Source: Abelmoschus esculentus (taxonomy: Eukaryota; Streptophyta; Magnoliopsida; Malvales; Malvaceae). From it: a stretch of 64,000 nucleotides of DNA. Under the pieces are notes generated by a model. It saw nothing but the letters and a program-made list of their open reading frames with translations. It had not been told where the DNA came from and made no database searches. The stretch covers positions 1,374,001 to 1,438,000 of the forward strand of contig JAUCBN010000036.1 in NCBI GenBank assembly GCA_035048815.1, given 5' to 3'. The translations under genes and the position numbers were made by a program. This document shows, one piece after another, positions 36,396 through 47,560 of this stretch (positions within the stretch are counted from its first letter, which is position 1; each line of letters starts with the position of its first letter).

Positions 36396-37690
36396 GGCTT
36401 GTTCAGTATCTGAATCGAGTTTGGTCTGTCTCAGTTCAGAAGACGGGTCTATTTAATTCAGGGAAGGAGCGGTTGGGTACACAATGTCCCATTAATAAGT
36501 GGATCCCCCCGGTCAGTTCGTTGCTGGGGATTTTAAGGAGTGTTAATCTCTCGAGCATTTATTTCTATTCCTACAGCCTATGTATAAGTCTTGCGAACTT
36601 AAATTCTTTGTCTTTCTATTCGTCAATTCCAGGACAAACCTACGACTCGATCCTTTTTTTTTTCTAGGCAATAATTACTTTATTAGTATGACTCGGTCTT
36701 ACTAATATTGCATCTCTTTCGAATAAGGGTATATATTTGGTTAATTCGATTGATGATCAAATTGAATTAACATAGATTTTTAAAATTTTAATCGTTAATC
36801 GAATCAAATTAATTATAACCAAATTAATTAAACTTAAATTATTTTGGTTAATTCGGACAATTTTTGAATTAATAAAAAAATTATAAAAGTTTGAGTAAAT
36901 TACACAATAGGTCACTAAATTTTACTAAATTGATCTTTTTAGACACAAGCTTTTACTTTATGCTAATTTGATAAAAATTTAATAGCTATTTTATAATATA
37001 TCAAAAAGTTTTACGATCATTTTATAATTTTTAAAATTCAATGATCAAATATAAATATATGTGATAAATAATATTTTATATAATAATTTTGATTAATTTA
37101 ATTAATTAATTATTTTTATATTGAATTAAATGATAATTATTTTTTTTTAAATCTTAATTAAATCTAACTAAAATTAACCGATAAAATAATCGAAAAATTT
37201 AATTCGACATCCACCAACTTTGTATACTAATAATTTTAGTCCTTTTATTTTAATTAAATGTCTCCCAATATAATCATCAATACAACAACAATCTACTAAC
37301 TTCTTTGCATTAATTAATTACACCATAAATAAATTTATTGCGGTGAGAGTCAATTGCACTGACTCTAGTACATCATTTCCTGTGCTCTTCAATCAATCAA
37401 ACAATTAATATTTAAATTTTGTTATACGTGCTCATGAGAGTTGCATATAAAAATTAGTAAAATTTTTAATATTGATATTTATTTATTTTATAAAATTTAT
37501 TTAAATATAATTAATTATATTTTTTAAAAATTATTTTAATATAATAAATTTTAAGGGACGAAAATAGATTTTCAATATAAAATACATAAAAAATTTTAAA
37601 AATTTCTAAATCATATAAGAGTTTTAAAATTTTAGGGGACAACGACCCCTCAGTCTATTGGTCTCTAAATCAAATCAAAGACCAAAACAC
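36396..37690. other. AT-rich spacer between SRK B and the SRK relics
   Basis: Contains the former promoter of copy B and very AT-rich sequence. About 36720-37210 has a degenerate 'ttaattcgattaattaac' composition. No gene recognised. Confidence 0.4.
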
Positions 37691-37696
37691 CCCCAA

Positions 37697-38412
37697 TGAT
37701 ACCAGTCATGAATCCTGTCAAATTGCATCTCAAAATCCTGCTTGTTCTCTTTCCTTTCTCATTGCTCCTTTTCTGCAGACACCATAACACGAGATCAATT
37801 CATAAAAGGTAAGGATGAATTCATAGTTTCCTGTGGCAAGATTTTTCAGCTCCGGAAGCTCCATGAATCAATATGTTAGCATCATATAAACACATTTCAA
37901 TCATTTCCAAATAAGGTAATTTGCAACTAAATTGGCTTTGTGTTCGAATACTATCAGCAGAAAGAACAAGAGAATACAAACATATGTTTAGCTTTACCAC
38001 ATTCAAAGATTCTTTAAGTGTAAAGGAGATTTACCATTTTCGTTTGAGCACCATAGCCGTTGCCACTAATAATTTTCTTCTGATTACAAACTTGGACAAG
38101 GTGGCTTTGGCCATGTTTACAAGGTAGTCTTTCTCTTGACAACTATTTATATACATGCCGGTGTGCCATAAAACTCCAACGAGTCCATTCTTTAAAGGAC
38201 ATTCCTTTGTATCTGCAGGGTCTGCTCTTAAATGGAAAAGAAATAGAAGTGAAAAGACTATCAAATCACTCAGGTCAGGAACTTCAAGAGTTTAAGAATG
38301 AAATAGTGCTAATTGCAAAACTTCAGCACAGGAGACTGGTACGAATGTTGGGATGTTGCTAATCTACGAGTTTTTACCAAATAAAAGCTTAGAATCTATT
38401 AGTTTTGGCACG
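37697..38412 (+). pseudogene. SRK relic, plus strand (exon 1 start, exon 3, exon 4)
   Basis: It begins with a copy of SRK D's start region (MIPVMNPVKLHL, then a decayed signal peptide and ITRDQFIK-like part). The rest of exon 1 and exon 2 are missing, and it continues at about 37950 with exon 3 (RLSTIAVATNNF, P-loop) and about 38220-38410 with exon 4, which lacks the middle (the EGEEKM part). Several frameshifts. Closest to SRK D. Confidence 0.8.
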
Positions 38413-39011
38413 AAAGCTGTTCTTATGAAGGAGGCATTTCTTACATTGGACGAGAACTTTACCTCATCATCAGATTAACATCTTCTCAAGATTCCCGTGC
38501 TGAAGTTTTGCAATTAGGACAATTTCATTCAAACTGCTGCACTCTCTGGCCCGGAGGAATTTGATAATCTTTTCACAGCCATTTCATTCCATTTAAGAGC
38601 ACACTCAGAATATAAAGAGAAATTTCCTCAATGGACTAATGGGAGTTTTATGGCACATGATATAAAGAGAAATTATTAGTAGCAGATGCTATGATGCTCA
38701 AATCAAAGAATGGAAGATCTCCATTTCTTGTGATATCATCAATCTCCATCTAGCCAAAAGGGTTTCCGAATGTGGTAAAGCTAAAGACAATAACATGAAA
38801 GATGTGGTATCTTATTTTGAAAGCATTGAAGTGTGAATCAATAAGAGGTTTAATGAATAAAAGCGGGAGAAATTGTTTTGGGGGACGTACCTCTTCTTTG
38901 CCTTCTTACGAAGCAACGCAAAAGGGCCACAAGGATGAGAAACACTAAAGCAGACTGAAATTATGACCACCGCGAGCACTGCCTTCTTCTTAAGTATAAC
39001 TTTCTTTGTAT
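38413..39011 (-). pseudogene. SRK relic, minus strand, fused to the plus-strand relic
   Basis: In minus orientation, from right to left: a membrane-helix exon (about 38885-39010, ARYTKK.. then a frame loss), part of exon 3 (about 38670-38760), part of exon 4 (about 38465-38610) and a short piece of exon 1 (about 38415-38480). It joins the plus-strand relic tail to tail at about 38412. Confidence 0.75.
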
Positions 39012-39201
39012 ACTGAGTTAACAAGATAGCTAATCGAATTAATCAGAGAAAAAGAGATTCTGTGTGCTCCATGTAATTTCCCACACAGAAGAAATGCAAA
39101 GGTACACCAACTTGTAATACAAGTTTTGGTAATTGTAAGAAACAGAAATAATGATGGTGTTGAAGTGTGGCTATTAAGCACATATTTTATGTCTAGCGAG
39201 C

Positions 39202-42200
39202 TTAAATCGTAATGATCGACACAGCATTTACAGAGGTAGCTCCCTCACTATTCCATATCTCGTCGCTGTTATGACCTTTCTTCTCTATAAATGCGGGTGG
39301 TTTCGGAGCCGGGAGAGTTGCTTCCTTACTCAACATAGAAACAACTGTAGACATCGTTGGTCTTTGTGTTGCAAGTTCCTGGACGCACAACAGCCCAATT
39401 TGAATGCATTTCCAAATTTCATCAGTAGAACATGAATCACCTAATGTTGGATCAACAACTTCCATGGCTTTGCCTTCTTCCCAAAACTCCCAAACCTGAA
39501 ACAATGTTGTTTGGATAACAATTTGAATGGAAGATTTTGATTTAGTTGGTCACAGTTGATAGAATTGTTCAAAAAACTTGGTTACTTACATGCCCGATCA
39601 GATTCAAAGACGGACTATCGGGAAAATAACTGTTAATCTTTGTTCCAGTGATGATCTCTAACAGCAGGACGCCAAAGCTATAAACATCTGATTTCATTGA
39701 GAAGTGACCATGCATTGCATACTCTGGCGACATGTAACCACTAGAAACACAACAGAAAGGAAGAGGTTACAACTTGTTCAAAATCTTTAGCGGAAGTTGT
39801 CTACAAAATTTGTAAATGAAATGCTTACTATGTTCCAACTACACGTTTAGTATCGCCTTCGATTTGATCTCCTCCGAATATTCTGGCCATGCCAAAATCT
39901 GAAATTTTGGGATTCATCATTTCATCCAATAAGATATTGCTCGCTTTCAGATCTCTATGAATGACTCTTAACCTGGAATCTTGGTGAAGATACAACATTC
40001 CTCGCGCAATACCACATATAATTTCAAAACGCTTTTTCCAATCCAACAAAGATCTTTTTGATTCATCTATATCCAAAATCAGTTATCAAAAGGACTAATT
40101 GTTAAAAATGTTGTATTCTGCAGAAGTACTCAACAATTCAAAAGAAGACATACCGAAAATGATAGAGTCTAAGCTTTTATTTGGTAAGAACTCATAGATT
40201 AACATCTTCTCTTCACCCTCAATGCAACATCCCATCATCCTTACAAGATTTCTATGTTGAAGTTTTGCAATTAACAGAATTTCATTCTTAAACTCTTGTA
40301 CTCCCTGCCCTGACTGCTTTGATAGTCTTTTTACTGCTATTTCATTTCCATTTGAGAGGACACCCTGAAAACACAAAGAAATTTACTCCAATGGATGGAA
40401 TAGTAGGGGTTCTATCGCATGTCGACATATGTGTAAATAGTTGACAAGAGAAAAACAACCTTGTAAACAGGACCGAAGCCACCTTGTCCGAGTTTGTTAT
40501 CTGAAGAGAAATTATTAGTGGCAGCAGCTATGGTGCTCAAATCAAAGTATGATAAATCCCCATTTCTTGTGCTATCTTCAATTACCATTTCACCTAAAGT
40601 GTCTTCGAATGCGTTATCGTTAAAGATATTTTTGCCTTTTCTCGTTCTTTCTGCTGTCAGTACTCCTACAGAATATCATTATTAGGCCATTTAGTTGCCA
40701 GTATCTTATTTTGCAATGAATAAAACGTGAATCAGTTTATTATTGAGTGTTGTTGTACGTACCTCTTCTTTGCCTCTGTACCCAGCAACACAAGAAAGTG
40801 ACAAGAACGAGCAACACTATAGCAGAGGAAACTATGACAATCGCTAGCACTCCCTTCTTTAGAAGTAAACCTTTTTTTGTATGCCGTGCTATGAAAATGG
40901 ATACACATTATGAGTTCATTTAACAAATTTAATTAACAATTAAAAGTTCTAATTATTCGTATTTTGTTTAAAGACTTAAAATATAAACTCTCCAATTACA
41001 GCTAACTAATTAGGACTTGCACATATGATACGTACCTAACTCGCTTTTATCAACTCGTATGTATAGATCTTGTCCCAACTTGGTATATGCTCTCGCATCA
41101 ACCAAATCCCCGTGCCATGTCAAGCAACCAACCCCTCCATCGGTATCAGAGTTTGCACTAGCATAGGCCATGCATGAACAATTTCTCAAGCACTTTTCCG
41201 CGCATTGCTTCAATCCTATACTCATGTCTACAAATGCTGGTACCCCCGAAGTGTCTGGGACCTTTGCATGTGGAAACTTGACAAACCCTTCTCCTTTACT
41301 ACACATGGAGTTACCACTCTTCCTCACGCATCCTCCTGTCCCATCTCTTATAATCCATGCTTCGGGTGTTTTGGGTTCAAATCCTGGGAAACACGTGCAC
41401 TTGAAATCACCTGGATAAGGATTACAGTAACCATTTGGACCACAATGTCCATAAGAATCACACTGTTCTATTGGAGCTGAAAAAGAAGCAATCCAACTTT
41501 GTGATGCATTGTTCCATAGTATTCTTTGTGTAACTCCAGTTTCGTTCGTTACATATCTTGTTATGAGGGAGGCATTTAACGCGTCGGATGAGAATGATAT
41601 TTCATCATCAGTGTCGACAAACAAATCCTTAAATAGGACGTTCTGTGCCATTTCAGGTATACCACTCCATATTTTCCCGGTCCATGAGCCGCTTCGCCAC
41701 ACAGGTATCGAACCCTTGTACAAAACCATTTGTGGAGACACGCCTGGGTTCATCCTGAAGGAATAGTTTCCCACACCTGGATCATCTGCAGACTTCCAAG
41801 ACGTGTATGATTGGTTCAGACCGGTTCTTAAATTAAACCCAATCTTCATGGATGAAATCCAGGTATTTGTAGGATGACCAAAACTCTGCCACACTACCAC
41901 CTTTTCTGTATCATTTTGAAGCAAAACAAGATTCCCTGAATCTAAAATTTGAGCAAAAATATTCCAAGCAGCTTTGGTGGAGATGTCTGTAGTCCAAACA
42001 GGAAGTGTATGATTTCCCTGGAACAAGGCAAGATTTCCTCGACCATCGATTCTGAGAATCCCCGAGTTATCTTGAATGGGATTGTCTCTGTTCGCTACCC
42101 AAATAACCGTCTTCTCTGGAATCTGGTAATACCAGATGCCAACATAACGATTTGTGGAAATACCAGGACTGAAAAATCCCAGTGCAAAAATCTTGCCGCT

Positions 42201-42326
42201 AGACACAATGACATCATCATTGTTATCTTGGATCAAGTGATCTAATGTTATAATGTCAGCTGAAAAGGACAAGTAGGAAAGAAAGGAAATAAGGAGTATT
42301 CTGATAAACCATTTAACAGAATTCAT
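39202..42326 (-). CDS. G-type lectin S-receptor-like kinase C, intact
   Basis: Seven exons: 41036-42326, 40763-40888, 40460-40650, 40154-40364, 39829-40066, 39590-39740, 39202-39495; 2502 nt, 833 residues, all in phase. Domains in order: signal peptide, B-lectin (FALGFFSPGISTNRYVGIWY), S-locus glycoprotein (WRSGSWTGKIWSGIPEM), EGF-like (CDSYGHCGPNGYC), PAN with its Cys pairs (CLRNCSCMAYA), membrane helix with a Cys pair, kinase. IAVKRL Lys, HRDLKASN, DFGMAR and MSPEYA are all present. The tail ends SVNAVSIITI. Such receptors act at the plasma membrane in pathogen or self recognition; the ligand is unknown. It diverges from SRK D with about 1.8 kb between the starts. Confidence 0.93.
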
Positions 42327-42925
42327 GACTGGTTCTGGGTTGTCTCAGAAGAAGGATATATTTAATTCCTGGAGGGAGCAGTTGGGTTCTGGGGTGTCGA
42401 AGATCCATCAAAATATTAGGTAAAGCATGCATGGGTATGGTGGGCATGTTATATTTCAAAATTGTTTGTTTTCTTTTTCTAAACCTACCCTGAATGATCA
42501 TTCTTAGCAATAATATTAAACTGATAGCTCTGCTTATGAATTTACAAATCATGAAGGATAATGAAAGAAGAAAAAAGGATGAAAAAAATGTACCGTCATC
42601 GCCTCATGTGTTTAATCGGTCTTTCCGTAGACTTGGGCCAGTCACCTATAATTTGGAGCAACTTCCGGATCATGAAAGTTCCTGCAAAATATGAGCTCCA
42701 TCCACGTCAACACTAAGGAGTAACAGAAAACCAGAATAAGGAATATATATCCAGAGACAGTTGTAAGGGGAGTTGATAAAATTCTGATGCTATTTGTGTT
42801 TTCCTTCTCATCTCTTTCTTTCTATTTGGCATTTAATCAAACATGTTTCCTTCATCATTTCATATCATTGGTGCTTTCATCAACCATCCACAAAAATGGT
42901 ACATAGAACCTGACTCAGGAGAATT
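42327..42925. other. Promoter side of SRK C
   Basis: Upstream region of SRK C. No gene recognised. Confidence 0.4.
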
Positions 42926-42933
42926 GACAACAA

Positions 42934-43083
42934 TTGGTCGGCTGGGGTTCGTTTGTGGACGCCTTGGTTCGACTGTTTCATTGTTATGAACTCGAAGAAC
43001 CTGAGGGATTATTGGCTAAACTTCGGCAAACATCGATTGTAGCGCATTGTGCTCAATTTGAGGCCATCACCACCCGAACCATG
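42934..43083 (+). mobile_element. Ty3/gypsy-type retrotransposon gag fragment
   Basis: A 50-codon open stretch reads like the core of a plant gypsy gag (W..FVDALV..F, then ELEEPEGLLAKLRQTSIV and AQFEAI). No LTR, protease or polymerase parts are present nearby. It joins a receptor-kinase relic at about 43105. Confidence 0.65.
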
Positions 43084-43104
43084 TATTTTTCTCCTCCTTT
43101 CTTG

Positions 43105-43345
43105 GTTCATTGTTTATCATGAACAATTTCTCAAGCACCAAATCTCCGTGCCATGTCAAGCAGCCAACCCCTCCGTTGGTATCAGAGTTTGCACCAGCAT
43201 AAGCCATGCGTGAAAAATTTCTCAAGCACTCTTCCTCTCGTTGCTTCAATCCTGAGGGAAATGTTTCCAACCCCTGGGTCATCTGGAGACTTCCTAGACG
43301 TGTATGATTGGTTCAGACCAGTTCTCAAATTGAACCCAATTTTCA
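43105..43345 (-). pseudogene. SRK exon 1 relic
   Basis: Minus strand: a PAN piece (CLRNFSRMAYAGANSDTNGG, then CLTWHGDLV) and, after a jump, a piece of the S-locus domain (NLRTGLNQSYTS-like, near 43270-43345). The parts in between are deleted. It is closest to SRK B and C. Confidence 0.8.
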
Positions 43346-44136
43346 TCATCACAAGCATAACAAGTGCAATTTCAAATGCTCATTCAGTCCATAACAGAAA
43401 TCATAGTTGTTCATCATAACACAAGTCAAGAGGTACTTGGAGATAGTTGAAATAAAAATATAGTTGGTAAGGTTATTTTGGTCTTTCAGACTTTTTTAGG
43501 ACATTTTGATAATACACTAATGATATTTTTGTTATTCTCACGAGGATGATTAGGTAATTTACAAGTTTCAAAGGTTAAAACGACTTATCAGGTCTTTGAG
43601 AAAGAATTAATTTCCCAAAGGTCCTTAATTTTTAAGGCTTTATAAAAAGGTCATTTATAAATTTTAAGTATTAATTTCACAAGTCCAAAAGAATTACAGA
43701 GTCTAAAACTTTTAACCCCAAGTCTAAATATCAACACTTTGGGCACAATAATCGAGATATTATTTTGATTCGTTTATCAGAAGATCATTACACTATTCCA
43801 ATAAGATATGTTTAATATAAAAAAAGCAATATTATCGTAAAATCATCCGCTTTTATTTTCGATATAAAACTAGTCCCCGCCTCTGCAACATATACACTTG
43901 ACTAATTATAAGTTTTTGAGTTCCCAAGTAAATTAGGTGTAACCCAAATGTCTGAATAAGCTGTGGCTAACTGTCCTAGATTAGTGATTGGCATGGTGGT
44001 AGGGGTGGCCGGGTGGGTAAAACTGCCATAATAGTCACCCCAGGCCCCAGCAATTACTGCATTATGGGATCCACTGCTTAATGACTCCCACTGCTCTCCC
44101 TCCATCAATTAAATATGAATCCTCCGAACACCCCCA
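43346..44136. other. Spacer and promoter of SRK D
   Basis: AT-rich; promoter of SRK D at the right end. The minus-strand frame at 43902-44108 is unrecognised and treated as chance. Confidence 0.4.
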
Positions 44137-47100
44137 ATGATACCAGTAATGGATCAAGTTAAATTTCATCTTAGAATACTGCTTCTTTTCTTTCTTTCTC
44201 ACTGCTACTTTTCTGGAGATTCCATAACACGAGATCATATCATAAAAGATAACGATGCATACATAGTTTCCAGTGGAAAGATTTTTGCACTGGGATTTTT
44301 CAGTCCTGGAAGCTCCACGAATCGATATGTTGGCATCTGGTATCATCAGATTCCGGAGAAGACAATTGTTTGGGTGGCCAACAGAGACAATCCCATTAAA
44401 GATAACTCAGGGATACTCAGAATCGATAGTCGAGGAAATCTTGGTTTGTTCCGTAGAAACCAAACAGTTCCTGTCTGGTCTACTAACTTGTCCAGCACAG
44501 GCACTGGGAATTCCATTGCTACAATTTTAGATTCAGGAAATCTTGTCTTGGTTCAAAATGATGCAAGAAGGATGGTACTATGGCAGAGTTTTGATTATCC
44601 TACAAATACTTGGCTTTCTTTACAGAGCCTTGGGTTGAATGTTAGAACTGGTCTGAACCTTGTGTATACGTCTTGGAAGTCCCCGGATGATCCAGGGGTT
44701 GGAGACTATTCCTTCGAGATGAACCCGGCAGGGTTCCCTCAGATCTTTTTGTACAAGGGTTCAGCTCCTTTGTGGCGAAGCGGGACATGGACCGGGCGTA
44801 GCTGGAGTGGTATACCAGAAATGACGATGAACAACTTCCTATTTAATGATTCTTTTGTCAACACTGGTGATGAAGTATCATTCTCGTCCGATGTAAGAAA
44901 CGCCTCCTTCATATCAAGAACAGTGACGAACGAAACTGGAATTCTACAAAGATTAACATGGAACAATGAAGAGCAAAGCTGGATTCTTTTTTCTTCAACT
45001 CCAAAAGAATCCTGTGATTTTTACGGGTATTGTGGACCAAATGGTTACTGTAACCCTTATCTCGCAGGTCGTTTCGAGTGTACATGTTTCCTAGGATACG
45101 AACCCAAGTCACCGGAAGCATGGTCTATAAGAGATGCCACAGGAGGATGCGTGAGGAAGCGTGGTATCTCCCTGTGTGGAAATGGAGAAGGGTTCGTCAA
45201 GTTTCAACATGTAAAGGTGCCGGACACTTCGGCGGCACATGTAGACATGACTATGGTGGGGTTGAAGCAATGCAAGGAAAAGTGCTTGAGAAATTGTTCA
45301 TGCATGGCCTATGCTAGTGCATACTCTGAGATCGACAGAGGCATTGGCTGCTTGACATGGCGTGGAGATTTGTTGGATGCAAGAACATATACCAATACGG
45401 GACAAGATCTATACATACGAGTCGATAAAAACGAGTTAGGTATGTGTCGAATAAGCAAGTTGCAGCTATTAATATACTTCCTGAGAAACAAAGATGTACT
45501 TGACCCGGGCTTTTACTAACCGTAGACTTCCAAAAACAGGTCCAAATCAGTTAGCTGAAGTGCTGAACTTGTCTCAGAGTTGTTTAGGGTCCAAACCAAA
45601 TTTTAATGCAATTAATGTTCTGCGTTTGATTCAGTTGCTAGTGTAAAATTTACTGTATAAGCACTCATCATATCTCCATCTTTTTAGCTCGATACACAAA
45701 GAAAAGTCTGCCCCCCAAAAAAGGAGTGCTTGCATTTGTCATAGTTTCTTCTGCTGTGGTGTTTCTCATTCTTGTTGCCTTCTTTCATTGTATCGTAAGA
45801 AGACGAAGAAGAGGTACGTAAAACTTTTAGTTCTTTTGTTTCTGTTTGTTAGGCATTTTATTGCAATTTGCAACTAAGGTGGCTTAATCATGGATTCATG
45901 GTATTGTGTTTGAGTACCTACAGCAGCAAGAACAAGAAACAGAAAACATATGTTTACTGTTACCACATTCGAAGGTTCTTTAGGTGAAAAGGAGGTTGAT
46001 GAGAGCAGAAGAAATGGAGATTTACCATTCTTTCATTTGAGCACCATAGCCATTGCCACTAATAATTTCTCTCCTGATAACAAACTGGGACAAGGCGGAT
46101 TTGGCCCTGTTTACAAGGTAGCCTTTCTCTTGACAACAATTTATGTCCATACTGGTGTGCCATAAAACTCCCATTAGTCCATTCTTTAAAGGTAATTTCT
46201 TTCGTATTTGCAGGGTGTGCTCGTAAATGGAAAAGAAATAGCAGTGAAAAGACTATCAAAGCACTCGGGGCAGGGGGTAGAAGAGTTTAAGAATGAAATA
46301 GTGCTAATTGCAAAACTTCAGCACAGGAATCTGCTAAGAATGCTGGGATGTTGCGTTGAGGGTGAAGAGAAGATGTTAATCTATGAGTTCTTACCAAATA
46401 AAAGCTTAGACTCTATCATTTTCGGTATGTCTTATTTCGGATTGTTGAATACTTATGTAAGTTATGCATTGATTAATCCTTTTGAAAACTGAATTTGGAT
46501 ACAGATGAATCAAAAAGATCATTGTTGGATTGGAAAAAGCGTTTTGAACTTACCTGTGGCATTGCTCGAGGAATGTTGTATCTTCATCAAGATTCGAGGT
46601 TAAGAGTCATTCATAGAGATTTGAAAGCGAGCAATGTCTTACTAGATGCAACCATGACTCCCAAAATTTCAGATTTTGGCCTGGCCAGAATATTCGGAGG
46701 AGATGAAACAGAAGGTGATACTAAACGTGTAGTTGGAACATAGTAAGCACACAGCCAATGCAAAGTCTATAGGCAACTTGTGTCACAGATTTTTAACAGG
46801 TTCTTACCATTTCCTTTCTGTTCAACTGTTTTTCAGCGGTTACATGTCGCCGGAGTATGCAATGCACGGGCACTTCTCAATGAAATCCGATGTTTATAGC
46901 TTCGGAGTCCTGTTATTAGAGATCATTACTGGGAAAAAGAACAGTTGTTACTTTCCAGACAGCCCGTCTTTGAATCTGGTCGGACATGTAAGTAACCAAA
47001 ATTTTAGTACTACCCTGCTACAGTGTTAACAATTAAACCAAACTTTTCCATGCAAATGATTTCCAAACAACATTGTTTCAGGTTTGGGAATTATGGAAAG

Positions 47101-47405
47101 AAGACAAAGCCATGGAAGTTGTTGACTCAGCATTAGGTGATTCGTATCCTGCTGATGAAATTTGGAAATGCATTCAAATTGGTCTATTGTGCGTTCAAGT
47201 ACATGCAACGCATCGGCCGATGTCGACGGTGGTTTTTATGTTAAGTAACAAAAGGCCTCTTCCGTCGCCGAAGCGACCTGCATTTATAGAGAAGAAAGTT
47301 CATACAGGAGATGAGATATCGAGTAGTAAAGGAACCAACTCTGTAAATGGTGAGACACTCACTATCATTCAAGCACGCTGGAGATATCATAGCTTCAACC
47401 TATAG
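44137..47405 (+). CDS. G-type lectin S-receptor-like kinase D, intact
   Basis: Seven exons: 44137-45439, 45688-45813, 45927-46117 (or from 45924), 46214-46424, 46505-46742, 46837-46987, 47082-47405; 2544 nt, 847 residues. Start at 44137 (MIPVM) or 44149. Domains: signal peptide, B-lectin, S-locus glycoprotein, EGF-like (CDFYGYCGPNGYC), PAN (CLRNCSCMAYA), membrane helix followed by five Arg, kinase with IAVKRL, HRDLKASN, DFGLAR and MSPEYA. The third exon has a CAGCAG acceptor, so two forms differing by one Ala are possible. One residue is lost at RPTMS (reads RPMS). The usual stop after QAR is read as Trp (TGG), adding seven residues. Its stop lies only 155 bp from the stop of the opposite gene E. 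Confidence 0.93.
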
Positions 47406-47560
47406 CGCCTTAAAGTTTAAGAATTTAAGAAAGTTCACAGAGGAGATGAGATATGGAGCAGTAGGACTCTTAATCATTTAACAATGCAGGTACATCTTAC
47501 GGACAAGACAATTAAAATCGAATCTTTTATAATAAACATCATTCGCTTTTTTATTAGAAT

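Noticed and set aside
43902..44108. Minus-strand frame of 68 codons upstream of SRK D
   Set aside because: Lies in the SRK D promoter, matches nothing I know, and ends overlap the leader.
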